NCBI GenBank assembly: GCA_021324135.1
Contig: JAJPJO010000063.1
Span: 1 to 62,987 of the forward strand
Direction: 5' to 3'
Length of the DNA stretch: 62,987 nt
Origin: Pseudomonadota bacterium
Lineage (GTDB): Bacteria; Cyanobacteriota; Vampirovibrionia; Obscuribacterales; Obscuribacteraceae
In this document: piece by piece, positions 39,779-49,868 of the stretch
Position numbering within the stretch: the first letter of the stretch is position 1
Layout of the letters: every line of letters begins with the position of its first letter
Program-made: the position numbers and the translations under genes
The notes under the pieces: generated by a model
What the model saw: the letters and a program-made list of their open reading frames with translations, nothing else
What the model was told of the DNA's origin: nothing
Databases searched by the model: none

Positions 39779-41505
39779 GATTCGCTGTTAGCTGCCTTTG
39801 CTTCCCTTTTTGCCTTTTCTTTTGCCTTTTGTTTGGCTCGTTTTTCGGCTAGTTTAGCCTGCCGTTCTCTCTCCTGCGCCTCTCTCAGCGCCCGCGCTTT
39901 CGCTTCGTTAGTGCGAGCCAGGTAATAGTCGTAACCGCCGCTGAATGCATTTAAGGAACCATCCTTTATTTCTACTATTTTGTTGGCTACTTGCGATATG
40001 AAATATCGATCATGCGAGACAACAATTATGGTGCCCTCGAAGTTTCTCAATGCCGATTCCAGGGTTTCCTTGGCCGGGATATCGAGATGGTTGGTGGGCT
40101 CATCAAGGATAAGGAAGTTTGCCGGACGCGTGAGAATTCTGGCCAGAGCCAGGCGGGCCTTCTCGCCGCCGCTCAGTTCTCGAACCCGCTTAAACACCGT
40201 ATCATCACTGAAAAGAAAACGACCGAGCAAGCCTCTTATTTCGGAGTCTTTCCAGTTATGCACCTGATCGGCAATAGTGGCGAGGACCGTCTTGTCCGGA
40301 TCGAGAGCCTCTGCCTGATTCTGAGCGAAGTAAGCCGGGATGATGTTGTGCTCGCCCAGTTGCACTGTGCCGTCCATGGGCTCCTCCAGAGAGGCAAGCA
40401 ATCTCAGAAGCGTCGATTTGCCCGATCCGTTCGGACCCAGAAGGGCAATGCGATCGCCGCGTGCAATCTCGAGATTCGCATCCAGAAAAATGATGTTCTC
40501 GCCATAGCCATGAGTCAATCGCTTGATCGAAGCCACTTCTTTGCCTGAGCGAGGCGCAGCCGGAAAGCGAAAGACAAGCGTTCGAGGTCCGCTCTCCGGT
40601 GCTTCGATCAACTCGACTTTATCCAACTGTTTTTCGCGACTTTTTGCTTGTGTGCTGCGTGTGGCGCTGGCTCGGAAGCGCTCGATGAAAACCTGCTGGC
40701 GCTCCAGATCCTTCTGCTGCCGCTCGAAAGCAGCCAGCTGTGCAGTTTTGTCTTCTTCCTTTCTGGCAATGTAGGCGGAGTAATTGCCTAGATAGGTCGT
40801 CGCGATTCCACGTTCCATCTCGACGATTTTTGTGCAGGTACGATCGAGAAAACGCCGATCGTGAGAGACGATAACCATAGGTATGGTGAGGCAGCGCAAG
40901 TACTGCTCGAACCATTCGATCGTCTCGAGATCGATGTGGTTGGTCGGCTCATCCAGAAGAAGAAGATCAGGTTGGCGCAACATGACTTTGCCGAATCCGA
41001 CTCGCATCTGCCAACCGCCACTCAGGGAGGAAATCGTGCGCTCCGCGTCGGTTTTCTCAAAACCGATTTCACTGAGAATCTTATCTACATGCTTCTCGAG
41101 CGCATAACCGTCGTGGTGCTCGAACTGCCGCTGCAAACTATCGAGCTGTCTCAACAAGCCGGGCAAATCATGCTCAGCGGCGCTCTGCAAGTCATGCTGC
41201 ACTTGCAAAAGCGACCTCTGGATAGCGGCCACTTCTGTAAAGGCCTCAAACAGCTCCTGGCGAACGGTATTGCTGGGGAGCAGATCGAATTCCTGAGCGA
41301 GGTAGGCAATTCGGGAACCGGATGGTTTGAAGACCTCACCGGATGTGGGCTCGACCTCCTCCAGTATGATTTTGAACTGGGTGGTTTTCCCCGAGCCATT
41401 GGCGCCTACCAGACCGACCCGGTCGCCAGGCTGAACTTCCCAGCTCGCGTCGATAATCGGTTCGCCGTTGGGATAGATTTTGCTGATGCGATCGAGTCTG
41501 AGCAT
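39775..41505 (-). CDS. ABC-F family ATPase (ribosome-associated)
   Basis: The 576-residue protein has two ABC domains and no membrane segments: Walker A GANGSGKTT and GPNGSGKSTLL, signatures LSGGWQMR and LSGGEKARLALAR, and Walker B LLLLDEPTNHIDLE and FLILDEPTNHLDIP. The linker region (KTAQLAAFERQQKDLERQQV ... STQAKSREKQL) matches the P-site tRNA interaction motif of ABC-F proteins. The C-terminal ~50 residues are a highly basic Lys/Arg/Ala helix. Such proteins bind the ribosomal E site in translation control, rescue or antibiotic protection. It is coupled by ATGA overlap to the RelA-like gene. Confidence 0.93.
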   Translation of the reverse strand: MLRLDRISKIYPNGEPIIDASWEVQPGDRVGLVGANGSGKTTQFKIILEEVEPTSGEVFKPSGSRIAYLAQEFDLLPSNTVRQELFEAFTEVAAIQRSLLQVQHDLQSAAEHDLPGLLRQLDSLQRQFEHHDGYALEKHVDKILSEIGFEKTDAERTISSLSGGWQMRVGFGKVMLRQPDLLLLDEPTNHIDLETIEWFEQYLRCLTIPMVIVSHDRRFLDRTCTKIVEMERGIATTYLGNYSAYIARKEEDKTAQLAAFERQQKDLERQQVFIERFRASATRSTQAKSREKQLDKVELIEAPESGPRTLVFRFPAAPRSGKEVASIKRLTHGYGENIIFLDANLEIARGDRIALLGPNGSGKSTLLRLLASLEEPMDGTVQLGEHNIIPAYFAQNQAEALDPDKTVLATIADQVHNWKDSEIRGLLGRFLFSDDTVFKRVRELSGGEKARLALARILTRPANFLILDEPTNHLDIPAKETLESALRNFEGTIIVVSHDRYFISQVANKIVEIKDGSLNAFSGGYDYYLARTNEAKARALREAQERERQAKLAEKRAKQKAKEKAKREAKAANSES

Positions 41506-41659
41506 AAGGGAAGCCGTGATTTTTGCAACGTATTAAGCCGAGCGTCGTTGCCTGCCGTCTCAATGACTTTAGCGTAAGTATCGACGGCCAGCAACAAATG
41601 GCACTTCACCGCTTAATATTAAGGAATTCACTTTCGCCTGGGCGAACCATCACAGGCTC

Positions 41660-43774
41660 TTAGAACAGGTGTTTCAACTTATTCGCCAATCTGTGCAAAA
41701 ACCCGCCTTTGTGAGAATTTGATTCTGTTGAGGCCGTTTTGTGCTGTTCTTCTGACTGTTCGGCTCTTTGTCTGGCTGTTCGATGAGACTGAAACGAGTC
41801 AGACTGGCCTGCGATTGGCGCGATTCCGGAGGTTATCTTCTGCGCCTCGGAGTCGAGGAAGCGTCCCAGGTGAGCAGCTGCTTGTCCGATTGGTTGAGGA
41901 AAGAAAGTATAAAATTGCCCGCTTCTTGCCAATGGCTCCTGCGGCTGAACAAAAGCTATTTTTGGTTTCTCGTGGGTTTTGTAGTAGTTGAGCATGTACC
42001 CGGACCAGATTCCAGCCGCCACGGTACCACCTGTGATGCCCTTCCTGTGAATGGGATGATTGTCGTCATTGCCAGCCCATACGGCAGTAACGACATCGGG
42101 TGTAAAGCCGGCGAACCAGACATCCTTGGACTCATCAGCAGTGCCCGTCTTCCCGGCCACGGGAACGTCGCTCAAGAAAGCTTTGCGTCCGGTTCCGGAC
42201 TTGACCACGTCTTGCATGCAATCCACGATTTGATAGACATGTTGAGCCGGGAGGCGATAGTCGTGAAAGCTCTCGAAGCTTTTGATCGGTTTGCCGTCCG
42301 CACCATTGATGTGCCGGATGAATTGCGGTTCGATATATTCGCCACCGCGCGCCAGGGTTCCATAAGCCGTCGCCATTTCCAACGGCGATATGGCGCATGT
42401 GCCAAGGGCAAGAGATGGGAATGGATCCATCTTGCTGGTAATGCCTGCTTGTCGCGCGGTATCAATTACGGTGCCCATGCCCGCGTATTGACCGACTTCG
42501 ACGGCGCAGACGTTGCGCGATAGGGCAATAGCCTGGCGTATGGTCATCGCTCCCATATAACTGCCGTCGTAATTCTTGGGCGTGTAGTATCGTCCGTTGG
42601 AAATCGGGACGGCGACCGGCTGATCCTCAAGCATGGTATCCGGCCCGATTACTCCCTTGATCAGCCCGGCAAGATAAACAAATGGTTTAAAAGCAGAGCC
42701 GGCGGTGTGCGGGTAGAGCGCTCTATTCCATTGATGCCTTTCATAAGATCCGACACCGCCGACCATAGCAATCACCGTTCCATCGGCAACATTAATGGAA
42801 ACGAGCGCTCCTTGATTGATGCCCCATCGCTGCGATTTGAGCACTCCTTCATCGAGAGCTTTCTGGGCGGCTGCCTGCCCTCTGGTATCAAGGTTGGTGT
42901 ATACTTTGACGGGCTCTTTCCAGAGCCGCTCTTCGCCGATGTCTTGTTTGATAAGATTGAGCACGTAGCTGATGTAATATGGATAGACGAGGCTATGCTG
43001 TCCGGCTCTGAAGTTCAGTCTGTCGTCCTTCGCCATTGCCGCTTTCTCGGTGGTGATGAAGCCGCATTCCACCATGTTGTTGAGCACTTCCTGCTGCCTT
43101 GCTCGGGCCCGTTTTTCATTAGCCGGTGAGCTCAGTTCGGAGGGCGCCTTGATGAGAGCCGCCAGATAGGCTGATTCTGAAAGAGTAAGTTTGCTCGCCG
43201 GCTTGTTGAAATAAAGCTCGGCTGCTCGCTCGATGCCGTAAGCGCCGCGACCAAAGTAAACCTGGTTCAAATAAGTCTCGAGAATTTTGTCTTTGGAATA
43301 ACAGGTTTCGATATCGAGAGCCATGAACATCTCGAGTAATTTTCGCCGAGCACTTTTGTCTTCGTATCCGAAGTACATGGTTTTGATCAACTGCTGCGTG
43401 ATTGTACTGCCGCCTTCGACCATCTGATGCGCCTTTGCATTCACATACAAGGCGCGGGCAATTCCGAATGGATCGACGCCCATGTGGTGGTAGAAATTAT
43501 GATCCTCGATAGCGATGACAGCCTGGCGGATGAATGGTGACATCTGACTGAGAGGAATCGGTTTGCGATCGCCGTTTTGCTGAGCGACACAAACAAGTTT
43601 GTCCGCTCGATCGTAGATCTGTACTCCGGCTCTCTGTTCGGCTAAGGTGGGCAGCTTAACGAATGAAGTGTGCGTGGCGGTTTTGCCAACCACTACCGAG
43701 GCGAGTGCGGCTAAGGAAACAGCGCCAATAATGAGCGATCGTTTTATTATTGAAGATCGTCGTGGCTGATTCAT
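41660..43774 (-). CDS. Class A penicillin-binding protein
   Basis: The 704-residue bifunctional PBP has an N-terminal membrane anchor (residues ~12-30) and a GT51 glycosyltransferase domain with AVIAIEDHNFYHHMGVD (catalytic Glu), EGGSTITQQLIKTMYF and LNQVYFGRGAYGI. The transpeptidase domain has SAFKPF (SxxK), SRNVCAV (SxN) and AGKTGTADE (KTG). It polymerises and crosslinks peptidoglycan in the periplasm. The last ~110 residues are a Gln/Ser/His-rich tail ending in a basic helix (HRLANKLKHLF). A 208-base gap before it carries no supported gene. The 154-base gap to ABC-F suggests separate transcription. Confidence 0.95.
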   Translation of the reverse strand: MNQPRRSSIIKRSLIIGAVSLAALASVVVGKTATHTSFVKLPTLAEQRAGVQIYDRADKLVCVAQQNGDRKPIPLSQMSPFIRQAVIAIEDHNFYHHMGVDPFGIARALYVNAKAHQMVEGGSTITQQLIKTMYFGYEDKSARRKLLEMFMALDIETCYSKDKILETYLNQVYFGRGAYGIERAAELYFNKPASKLTLSESAYLAALIKAPSELSSPANEKRARARQQEVLNNMVECGFITTEKAAMAKDDRLNFRAGQHSLVYPYYISYVLNLIKQDIGEERLWKEPVKVYTNLDTRGQAAAQKALDEGVLKSQRWGINQGALVSINVADGTVIAMVGGVGSYERHQWNRALYPHTAGSAFKPFVYLAGLIKGVIGPDTMLEDQPVAVPISNGRYYTPKNYDGSYMGAMTIRQAIALSRNVCAVEVGQYAGMGTVIDTARQAGITSKMDPFPSLALGTCAISPLEMATAYGTLARGGEYIEPQFIRHINGADGKPIKSFESFHDYRLPAQHVYQIVDCMQDVVKSGTGRKAFLSDVPVAGKTGTADESKDVWFAGFTPDVVTAVWAGNDDNHPIHRKGITGGTVAAGIWSGYMLNYYKTHEKPKIAFVQPQEPLARSGQFYTFFPQPIGQAAAHLGRFLDSEAQKITSGIAPIAGQSDSFQSHRTARQRAEQSEEQHKTASTESNSHKGGFLHRLANKLKHLF

Positions 43775-43982
43775 ATCAAGTCGGACCCGGTTGTGCCTTA
43801 GCCATCAGATTGAGATCGTGGCCGGTTTGCCTCTGCAAACCCAAGACGTGCCTTTCACACCGCTGTTCCTCAACATAGCACAGCCATGACAAAGCTTTGA
43901 AAAGCGCCTGTTCTTCTGAGATAAAGGCAGGTAAAAAGCTGTTTAATTGCGCGAATTTGGCAGGTCCCATTCAGCCATGTAG

Positions 43983-44966
43983 CTAATCAGCCGTGCTCCG
44001 GTGCAAAACGGTCTTGCCGTTTTTATCAATCAACCCCCATTCCGAATTGCTGAATTGCACGACCGAAAACCCTTCGCAAAACGGTCGCGCTCGCTCGAAC
44101 TGTGCTGGAATGGCCGTCTTGCCGTTTCGGTCGATAAATCCATATGTGAACTGCTTCAAAGGCACAGGCGCCAGCCCTTCTGAGAAGTCATCACCGCCGT
44201 GGCAATTCTGATCGCTAAGCGGCTTACCACTACGGGTGATGTAACTGCCTTTGTAAGCGCCGTCTGAAAGAGTTAAAACCAGCGCCATACCCTCATGAAA
44301 ATTCAAAGCGCAATCGAATTGAGCCGGCAAGACATATTTGCCGGACTTGTCGATGTAGCCCCATTTTTGAGGGCCGAACGGTTTTCCTTCTGCAACTGCA
44401 GCCAGACCCTCTGAAAAGGATCGCGCATCGGCAAACTTCGGCTCAATAACATATCGTCCTGTCTTGTCTATATAGCCCCAGCCGCGCCATGTTTGAACGG
44501 CGGCCAATCCATCGCGAAACTTCGAGGCGCTGTAAAATTTCGGCTCGATCGCAAAATTGCCTTTTTTGTCGATGAAGCCAACCCTGTCTTTGAGCGATAC
44601 CACAGCCAGACCCTCAGAAAAATCAATCGGATCGTCTTCGGGATAATCAAGCACCCTCAGCCTGTCGAACTGCGGCTTGATGATGAAATCGCCTTTGGCA
44701 TTTATAAAACCCCATTTGCCCTGCACGCGAATAGCCGCGAGCCCCTCGGAAAATGGTCGGGCGGCATCGAACGACTGAGGGATAACCAGTTTGCCCTCTT
44801 TGTCGACATAACCGAATTTTCGAACCGGCGTTAGCTTAGGAGCACAAACAAGACCTTCTGAGAAGCGCACGGGCAGCCATTCTTCTTGTCTGGCAGCTTG
44901 GGCGGGTAAAGTCAGGTTCATATAGACAGCGGATAAGAAAACCAACAGTTTGTATCGATCGATCAA
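43983..44966 (-). CDS. Secreted WG-repeat protein
   Basis: The 327-residue protein has a signal peptide (LLVFLSAVYMNLTLPAQA, cleavage near residue 24), followed by about seven WG (KWG) repeats. Each has the pattern F-S-E-G-L-A-x-V ... W/F-G-Y/F-I-D-K-x-G-K-x-x-I-x-P-x-F, for example FSEGLAAIRVQGKWGFINAKG and FRDGLAAVQTWRGWGYIDKTG. WG repeats likely form a beta-propeller-like surface domain of unknown ligand. It is transcribed away from PBP with a 208-base gap and is preceded by the ARPP-1 gene on the same strand. Confidence 0.9.
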   Translation of the reverse strand: MIDRYKLLVFLSAVYMNLTLPAQAARQEEWLPVRFSEGLVCAPKLTPVRKFGYVDKEGKLVIPQSFDAARPFSEGLAAIRVQGKWGFINAKGDFIIKPQFDRLRVLDYPEDDPIDFSEGLAVVSLKDRVGFIDKKGNFAIEPKFYSASKFRDGLAAVQTWRGWGYIDKTGRYVIEPKFADARSFSEGLAAVAEGKPFGPQKWGYIDKSGKYVLPAQFDCALNFHEGMALVLTLSDGAYKGSYITRSGKPLSDQNCHGGDDFSEGLAPVPLKQFTYGFIDRNGKTAIPAQFERARPFCEGFSVVQFSNSEWGLIDKNGKTVLHRSTAD

Positions 44967-45042
44967 GGCTCATTACTCATGCACGGGCAAACGTCAATAA
45001 TAGACTATGACGTTTGCCTCCGGCAATTTAGGTGGAGCAAGA

Positions 45043-46134
45043 TTACTTGCTCAGATAATTCATGTGCACCCAGACATCAGGGGCGCCGTTTATCTGCATC
45101 TGAGCGCGACTCTGAAAGAAGTACGTTTTTCCAGATTCTCTTTTTAGCGATATTGTTTTTCCAGGACCTTCCTCTTTTGTCTCTTTGCCGGCGCTTGCCT
45201 CAGCAAGATACTTTTTCACCGCATCTGGTGCGGGTGCTTCCGGTGCCTTATCGTCGCCTCCTTCTGAGGCCGCCTCCTGCGCAGTGGCACTGACGAGCTT
45301 GGGCCAAAGTCTTTGAAAAAGATCGTGCGAGGCGTAAACGTCGGCGCTGTTGATTTTGCCATTGATTGCAAAGGCATATCCGATGGCATCTTTATTGCCG
45401 GCGCAGATTGGTGAGATGTCTTTCACGTACTTCTCGCTCAATTTCTTGACCGGCTCCGACTCGAGGGTGAGTTCGAGACTGGTTGGCGATGCCGGCGCGG
45501 CCAGGGCACCATCGAGCCTCTTTTTCACTTGTTCCTGCTTATACTTCTGCTGAAGGTTGCTGACTTCCTGCCAGACTTTGCCCTGATTGGCATAACCTTT
45601 TGCCGCTATCTTCAGTGATTTGCTTGATACCATATTTGGTGAGGACCCGAAATGAGCTGGGCTTTCTTGTCCTCGTTGCGTCCATCGTCCGCTCTCGACG
45701 CAAAACGATTTGATTGCCACCTTTCCTGATTTTGGTTTGAGGACCATGTCATATTGCAACGTTCGATCTTGCTGACCGCCTTTGACTATATCTCCTGATT
45801 GGATGAAAACTGCTTCCTCACCCAGGTTTTCGACAGTCAATTCATTGACGTTGCTGGTCTCGTGAACGACCACCGACTTTTTACTGAGCCCCTCACTGAG
45901 CGTGATCAGTTTTTGATTCGGCGCCGTATCCTTTCCATGAATGAGATATACGGCAAGATTGCCGCTCTTGTATGGACCGCTTACCCGCATGGAGTTGAGC
46001 GGCGAAGCAGCCTGCCCTTGATTTTCCTTTTCAGCAAATACAGGACTGCTGTTATTGATCAAGAGAAAGGAGCCTAACACCAGCGACGCAAGCAGCTGAT
46101 GTCGGGCTGTAGAAGCCCGGCGATGTGTGAACAT
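45043..46134 (-). CDS. Secreted ARPP-1 domain protein
   Basis: The 363-residue protein has a signal peptide (LLASLVLGSFLLINNSSPVFA). Its body matches the ARPP-1 family: NLAVYLIHGKD, VNELTVENLGEEAVFIQSGD, IVKGGQQDRTLQYDMVLKPK and FCVESGRWTQRGQE. ARPP-1 was named from association with ARG and rhodanese/phosphatase domains; its function is not known. The C-terminal half has a helical Ala/Glu-rich part and ends FFQSRAQMQINGAPDVWVHM. The protein should be periplasmic or surface exposed. It is divergent from the MFS gene, with a 258-base gap that holds no other feature I can support. Confidence 0.8.
   Translation of the reverse strand: MFTHRRASTARHQLLASLVLGSFLLINNSSPVFAEKENQGQAASPLNSMRVSGPYKSGNLAVYLIHGKDTAPNQKLITLSEGLSKKSVVVHETSNVNELTVENLGEEAVFIQSGDIVKGGQQDRTLQYDMVLKPKSGKVAIKSFCVESGRWTQRGQESPAHFGSSPNMVSSKSLKIAAKGYANQGKVWQEVSNLQQKYKQEQVKKRLDGALAAPASPTSLELTLESEPVKKLSEKYVKDISPICAGNKDAIGYAFAINGKINSADVYASHDLFQRLWPKLVSATAQEAASEGGDDKAPEAPAPDAVKKYLAEASAGKETKEEGPGKTISLKRESGKTYFFQSRAQMQINGAPDVWVHMNYLSK
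45628..45641. repeat. Palindromic word TACCATATTTGGTG
   Basis: This is an exact ACCATATNTGGT site inside the ARPP-1 gene. It is identical to the reverse complement of the site at 56730. Confidence 0.5.
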
Positions 46135-46392
46135 AATTGATCCTCCGACTGAGCTGCTGCAATACGGATGCTAATGCAGATGAAGCTGACCGATCGGTGT
46201 GCACCACCGATAGAACCGCATCCGACTATCAATACCGATCAGGCAAATCATTCATTCAGTGTAGAGCGCGGATGTCAGCGCTCGCCTCAGGGTTTTCACT
46301 GAATCTTAGGAACACCCCGTTGATGCCGGCCGGCGGAACTTCTCTTTGCAAATGCTGAATTAAACGCCTGCTTGTGGTAGTTTTGAACCAGG

Positions 46393-47718
46393 ATGTCTGA
46401 AGATAACAAAAGCGATCAACCATCGATCAGCCCATATGCGGCTATTAAGATTGGCGGTTTCCGTTTGCTTCTCCTCGGGCGCCTGTTTGTCACCATCTCG
46501 GTGCAGATTCAGGCTATAACCGTGGGTTGGCAAATTTATGAGCTGACAAAAAGTGCGCTGGCTCTGGGAATGATTGGACTCTCGGTCGCGATTCCTGCAA
46601 TTGCGGTTTCACTTTATGCCGGTCATGTGGCCGATGTAGCAAATCGTCGTCTGGTAGCGCTATGTTCGGTGATCAGTTTGCTGGTTGCGATCGGCTCACT
46701 GGCTGGCTGCACGCTGGCAATACACGACGCCTCTATTCTTGTGCCTTTAATTTTCGTATTGATTGGGCTGTCCGGACTGGCTCGCGGCTTTTACGGACCG
46801 CCGATATTCGGCATGATTTCAGAGATTGTGCCGCGCGACCTCTATGCCAATGCCGCCGCCTGGAACAGCATAACCTGGCAGGGGTCGGCAGTCGCCGGCC
46901 CGATGCTCGGCGGCTTTCTTTATCTATATTATGGCGCCGGTTATACATACGTTTTTGCCACGGCTTTGCTGGCTATGGCGAGCGTATGCTTCTTTCTGAT
47001 CAAATCCACCCCGGCGCCTCGGAGTGGACTTTCCTCATCTATTGGCGAGAGTGATGAGCGAACGGCTGCTCTCTTGAAAGAGCCGGCTGGCGCCATAGCC
47101 AATATAAAGGAAGGGCTTGCTTTTGTTTTCTCCAATCAGATCATTTTGGGCGCCATGGCAATGGATCTTTTCGCCGTGCTGTTCGGCGGCGCCGTCGCAC
47201 TCCTGCCGATCTTCACCTCCGAGATTTTCCATCTCGGACCCGAGCAGTTGGGAATGCTGCGAGCGGCACCATCTTTAGGCGCCTTCCTGATTGCCATGCT
47301 TCTCACTCATCACCCAATAACAAATAACGCCGGCAGAATTTTTCTTGCCGTGGTGGCCGGCTTCGGGTTGTGCATGATCGCCTTCGGGCTTTCGACCAAC
47401 TTTTATCTTTCGCTGGCGTTACTGACGCTGAGCGGAATCCTCGATGGCGTGAGCGTCTATCTTCGCTCGACGATTTATCAGTTGCTCACTCCGGATGATA
47501 TGAAAGGCAGGGTCGCAGCGGTTAACAACATATTCATCGGCTCGTCGAACGAAATCGGCGAGTTCGAGTCAGGCGTCGCATGCAAGCTGCTGGGGCTGGT
47601 ACCATCTGTGGTGTTTGGAGGATGCATGACATTATTGGTCGTGCTGGTGGCATCATTTAAGGCGCCTAAATTGAGAAAGTTGAACATGCAAGATTTGTAT
47701 CAGCACACCCAGGTATGA
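46393..47718 (+). CDS. MFS transporter, EntS-like exporter
   Basis: The 441-residue protein has about 12 hydrophobic helices from residue 18 to 430. The MFS motif A between helices 2 and 3 reads GHVADVANRR. The opening LLLLGRLFVTISVQIQAITVGWQIYELTKSALALGMIGL resembles the MFS_3/enterobactin-exporter group (W-Q-I-Y-E/D-L-T). These export small molecules such as siderophores. The substrate is unknown and no siderophore genes lie nearby. A CAGG stretch immediately precedes the ATG, so the ribosome site is weak. It converges on pckG, with 66 bases between stops. Confidence 0.88.
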   Translation: MSEDNKSDQPSISPYAAIKIGGFRLLLLGRLFVTISVQIQAITVGWQIYELTKSALALGMIGLSVAIPAIAVSLYAGHVADVANRRLVALCSVISLLVAIGSLAGCTLAIHDASILVPLIFVLIGLSGLARGFYGPPIFGMISEIVPRDLYANAAAWNSITWQGSAVAGPMLGGFLYLYYGAGYTYVFATALLAMASVCFFLIKSTPAPRSGLSSSIGESDERTAALLKEPAGAIANIKEGLAFVFSNQIILGAMAMDLFAVLFGGAVALLPIFTSEIFHLGPEQLGMLRAAPSLGAFLIAMLLTHHPITNNAGRIFLAVVAGFGLCMIAFGLSTNFYLSLALLTLSGILDGVSVYLRSTIYQLLTPDDMKGRVAAVNNIFIGSSNEIGEFESGVACKLLGLVPSVVFGGCMTLLVVLVASFKAPKLRKLNMQDLYQHTQV

Positions 47719-47784
47719 GTGCGATAATGCAGGCGCGGCCCGGCGCTGATCCGGCGCCGCTGCTTGATCGCTCCGCAACTTTTT

Positions 47785-49650
47785 CTACGGCTTATGATTC
47801 ACCGATAAGCTCAGTCTGAGCAACTCGCGTTTTAATGCGAACATGCGCGGCAACTGATCTTTCAGTTTGTCGAAAAGCTCGGCGTGCAATTCCAGCTCTT
47901 CATGCCAGGCTGCCGCGTCAATTTGCGTAAGCCTCTGCCACACTTCATCAGTGATACCATTCAAGCCGCTCCAGTCTATGTCCTCATAATGAGGCATCCA
48001 GCCGAGCGGTGACTGCATCGCCTCCGTGCGGCTGTGCACTCTCTCGAAGATCCACTTCAGTATGCGCATGTTCTCGCCGAATCCCGGCCAGATGAATTTG
48101 CCATGCTCATCGGTCAGGAACCAGTTGACGCAAAATACCCGAGGCGGCTTTTGGCTTTTTCTGCCCATGCTTAACCAGTGCCCGAAGTAGGCTCCCATGT
48201 GATAGCCGCAAAACGGCAACATCGCCATGGGATCGCGTCTCACCTGTCCGATCTGCCCCGACGCTGCAGCGGTGGTTTCCGATCCCATTGTCGCTGCCAT
48301 GTAGACGCCAAAGTTCCAATTGAATGACTCGACGACTAGAGGAACTGCTTTGCGCCGCCTGCCACCAAATATGAAGGCACTTATGGGCACGCCTTCAGTC
48401 TTATCCCAATCGGGATCGAGCGAGGGGCATTGCTTGACCGGCACTGTAAAGCGCGCATTGGGATGGGCGGCGGGACGACTGCTGGCCGGCGTCCAGGGTT
48501 GACCTTGCCAATCGATCAATTGAGCAGGCTTCTCATCCGTCATGCCTTCCCACCACACATCGCCATCGAGTGTCATTGCAACATTGGTGAATATGCAGTT
48601 CTCAGAGATAGTAGCCATGGCGTTCGGGTTCGTCTTATAAGAGGTTCCCGGTGCGACGCCAAAGTATCCTGCCTCGGGATTGATGGCGTAGAACTTGCCG
48701 TCATGGCCCGGTTTAATCCAGGCGATATCATCACCAATGGTGGTGACTCTCCAATTCTTGAGGGCCGGAGGCGGAATGAGCATAGCCAGGTTTGTTTTGC
48801 CGCAGGCGCTTGGGAAAGCCGCCGCCATGTAGGCTTTCTTGCCCTCAGGCGATTCAATGCCGAGGATGAGCATGTGCTCGGCCAACCAGCCTTCTTCGCG
48901 AGCCATGTGAGACGCGATTCTCAATGCAAAACATTTCTTGCCGAGCAGAGCATTGCCACCATATCCGGAGCCGTAAGACCATATCTCTCTGGTTTCCGGA
49001 AAGTGAACGATGTATTTTGTTTCAGCGTTACAGGGCCAGGCGACGTCCTTTTGCCCGGGCGCCAGAGGCGCGCCGACCGAATGCAAGCATGGCACGAAGT
49101 TGCCATTGTACCCGAGGGCGTTGACGACTTCCTTACCCATGCGCGTCATTATGCGCATGCTTACCACCACATACGGTGAATCGGTTATTTCGATTCCGAT
49201 GTGCGAGAGCGGTGAGCCGATCGGCCCCATGCTGAAGGGAACGACGTACATCGTTCTACCCCGCATGGACCCTTCAAACAATCGTTTGAGAGTGGCCTTC
49301 ATTTGCTCAGGATCCATCCAATTGTTATTCGGACCGGCATCCGTTTGCCTGGTGGTGCAAACAAACGTCCTGTCTTCGACTCGAGCAACATCGGATGCGT
49401 CCGAGCGCGCCAGATAGCTGTTAGGGCGTTTTTCCGGGTTGAGCCTGATTAGCCGGCCCTGTGCCACCATTTCCTCAAGCAGCCGCTGGTTTTCTTGCTC
49501 GCTGCCGTCGCAAAAATAAACCGAATCAGGCTTGCAGAGCGCCGCCACTTCTTGAACCCATTTCTTAAGCCTGTCGTGCTTAATCTCGTAGTTACATAAC
49601 GTGGGTACTATCTGACCGTTCAGGGCTGTTGTATTCATAGGTACCGCCAT
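47785..49650 (-). CDS. pckG: Phosphoenolpyruvate carboxykinase (GTP)
   Basis: This enzyme converts oxaloacetate and GTP to PEP in gluconeogenesis. The 621-residue protein has the GTP-PEPCK hallmarks: [38 protein letters not shown], the P-loop [14 protein letters not shown] (residues ~278-291, with the hyper-reactive Cys283), [26 protein letters not shown] and [21 protein letters not shown]. The length is normal. The start is ATG 49650 or, four codons later, 49638. It shares a 218-base gap with the divergent HIT gene, which contains a long hairpin. Confidence 0.96.
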   Translation of the reverse strand: MAVPMNTTALNGQIVPTLCNYEIKHDRLKKWVQEVAALCKPDSVYFCDGSEQENQRLLEEMVAQGRLIRLNPEKRPNSYLARSDASDVARVEDRTFVCTTRQTDAGPNNNWMDPEQMKATLKRLFEGSMRGRTMYVVPFSMGPIGSPLSHIGIEITDSPYVVVSMRIMTRMGKEVVNALGYNGNFVPCLHSVGAPLAPGQKDVAWPCNAETKYIVHFPETREIWSYGSGYGGNALLGKKCFALRIASHMAREEGWLAEHMLILGIESPEGKKAYMAAAFPSACGKTNLAMLIPPPALKNWRVTTIGDDIAWIKPGHDGKFYAINPEAGYFGVAPGTSYKTNPNAMATISENCIFTNVAMTLDGDVWWEGMTDEKPAQLIDWQGQPWTPASSRPAAHPNARFTVPVKQCPSLDPDWDKTEGVPISAFIFGGRRRKAVPLVVESFNWNFGVYMAATMGSETTAAASGQIGQVRRDPMAMLPFCGYHMGAYFGHWLSMGRKSQKPPRVFCVNWFLTDEHGKFIWPGFGENMRILKWIFERVHSRTEAMQSPLGWMPHYEDIDWSGLNGITDEVWQRLTQIDAAAWHEELELHAELFDKLKDQLPRMFALKRELLRLSLSVNHKP

Positions 49651-49759
49651 AAAAAAATGAAAACGCTTGCTGGCGTAAGCATAACTTTGGAATTGAAAAA
49701 ACCTTCCGTTATTCCTGGTAAACTTAATTTTCGAGAAGGTACACCGGCTGTCAAGCGAC

Positions 49760-49836
49760 GCCTGAGCGCGGTCATTTTTGCAAAAGACGGACGGGCAGCT
49801 TTCTTTCTAATGGCGCTCAGGCAGCGGCATTTTTTT
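49760..49836 (+). ncRNA. Long hairpin followed by T7, possible small RNA or terminator
   Basis: GCCTGAGCGC (49760-49769) and GCGCTCAGGC (49813-49822) form a perfect 10-bp stem around a 43-base loop that itself contains the small palindrome TTTTTGCAAAA. Seven T bases follow at 49830-49836. It lies between the divergent pckG and HIT genes. A transcript from near 49700 would end here. It could be a short RNA or a leader attenuator for the HIT gene; no family is recognised. Confidence 0.35.
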
Positions 49837-49868
49837 ATGTAATACCAAACTAATATGTGCTGGCGATA

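Noticed and set aside
43776-43970. 64-residue minus frame before the PBP gene
   Set aside because: It has no ribosome site and no family resemblance, and it lies in what must be the PBP promoter region.
49657-49842. 61-residue plus frame between pckG and the HIT gene
   Set aside because: It coincides with the long inverted repeat and lacks a start signal.
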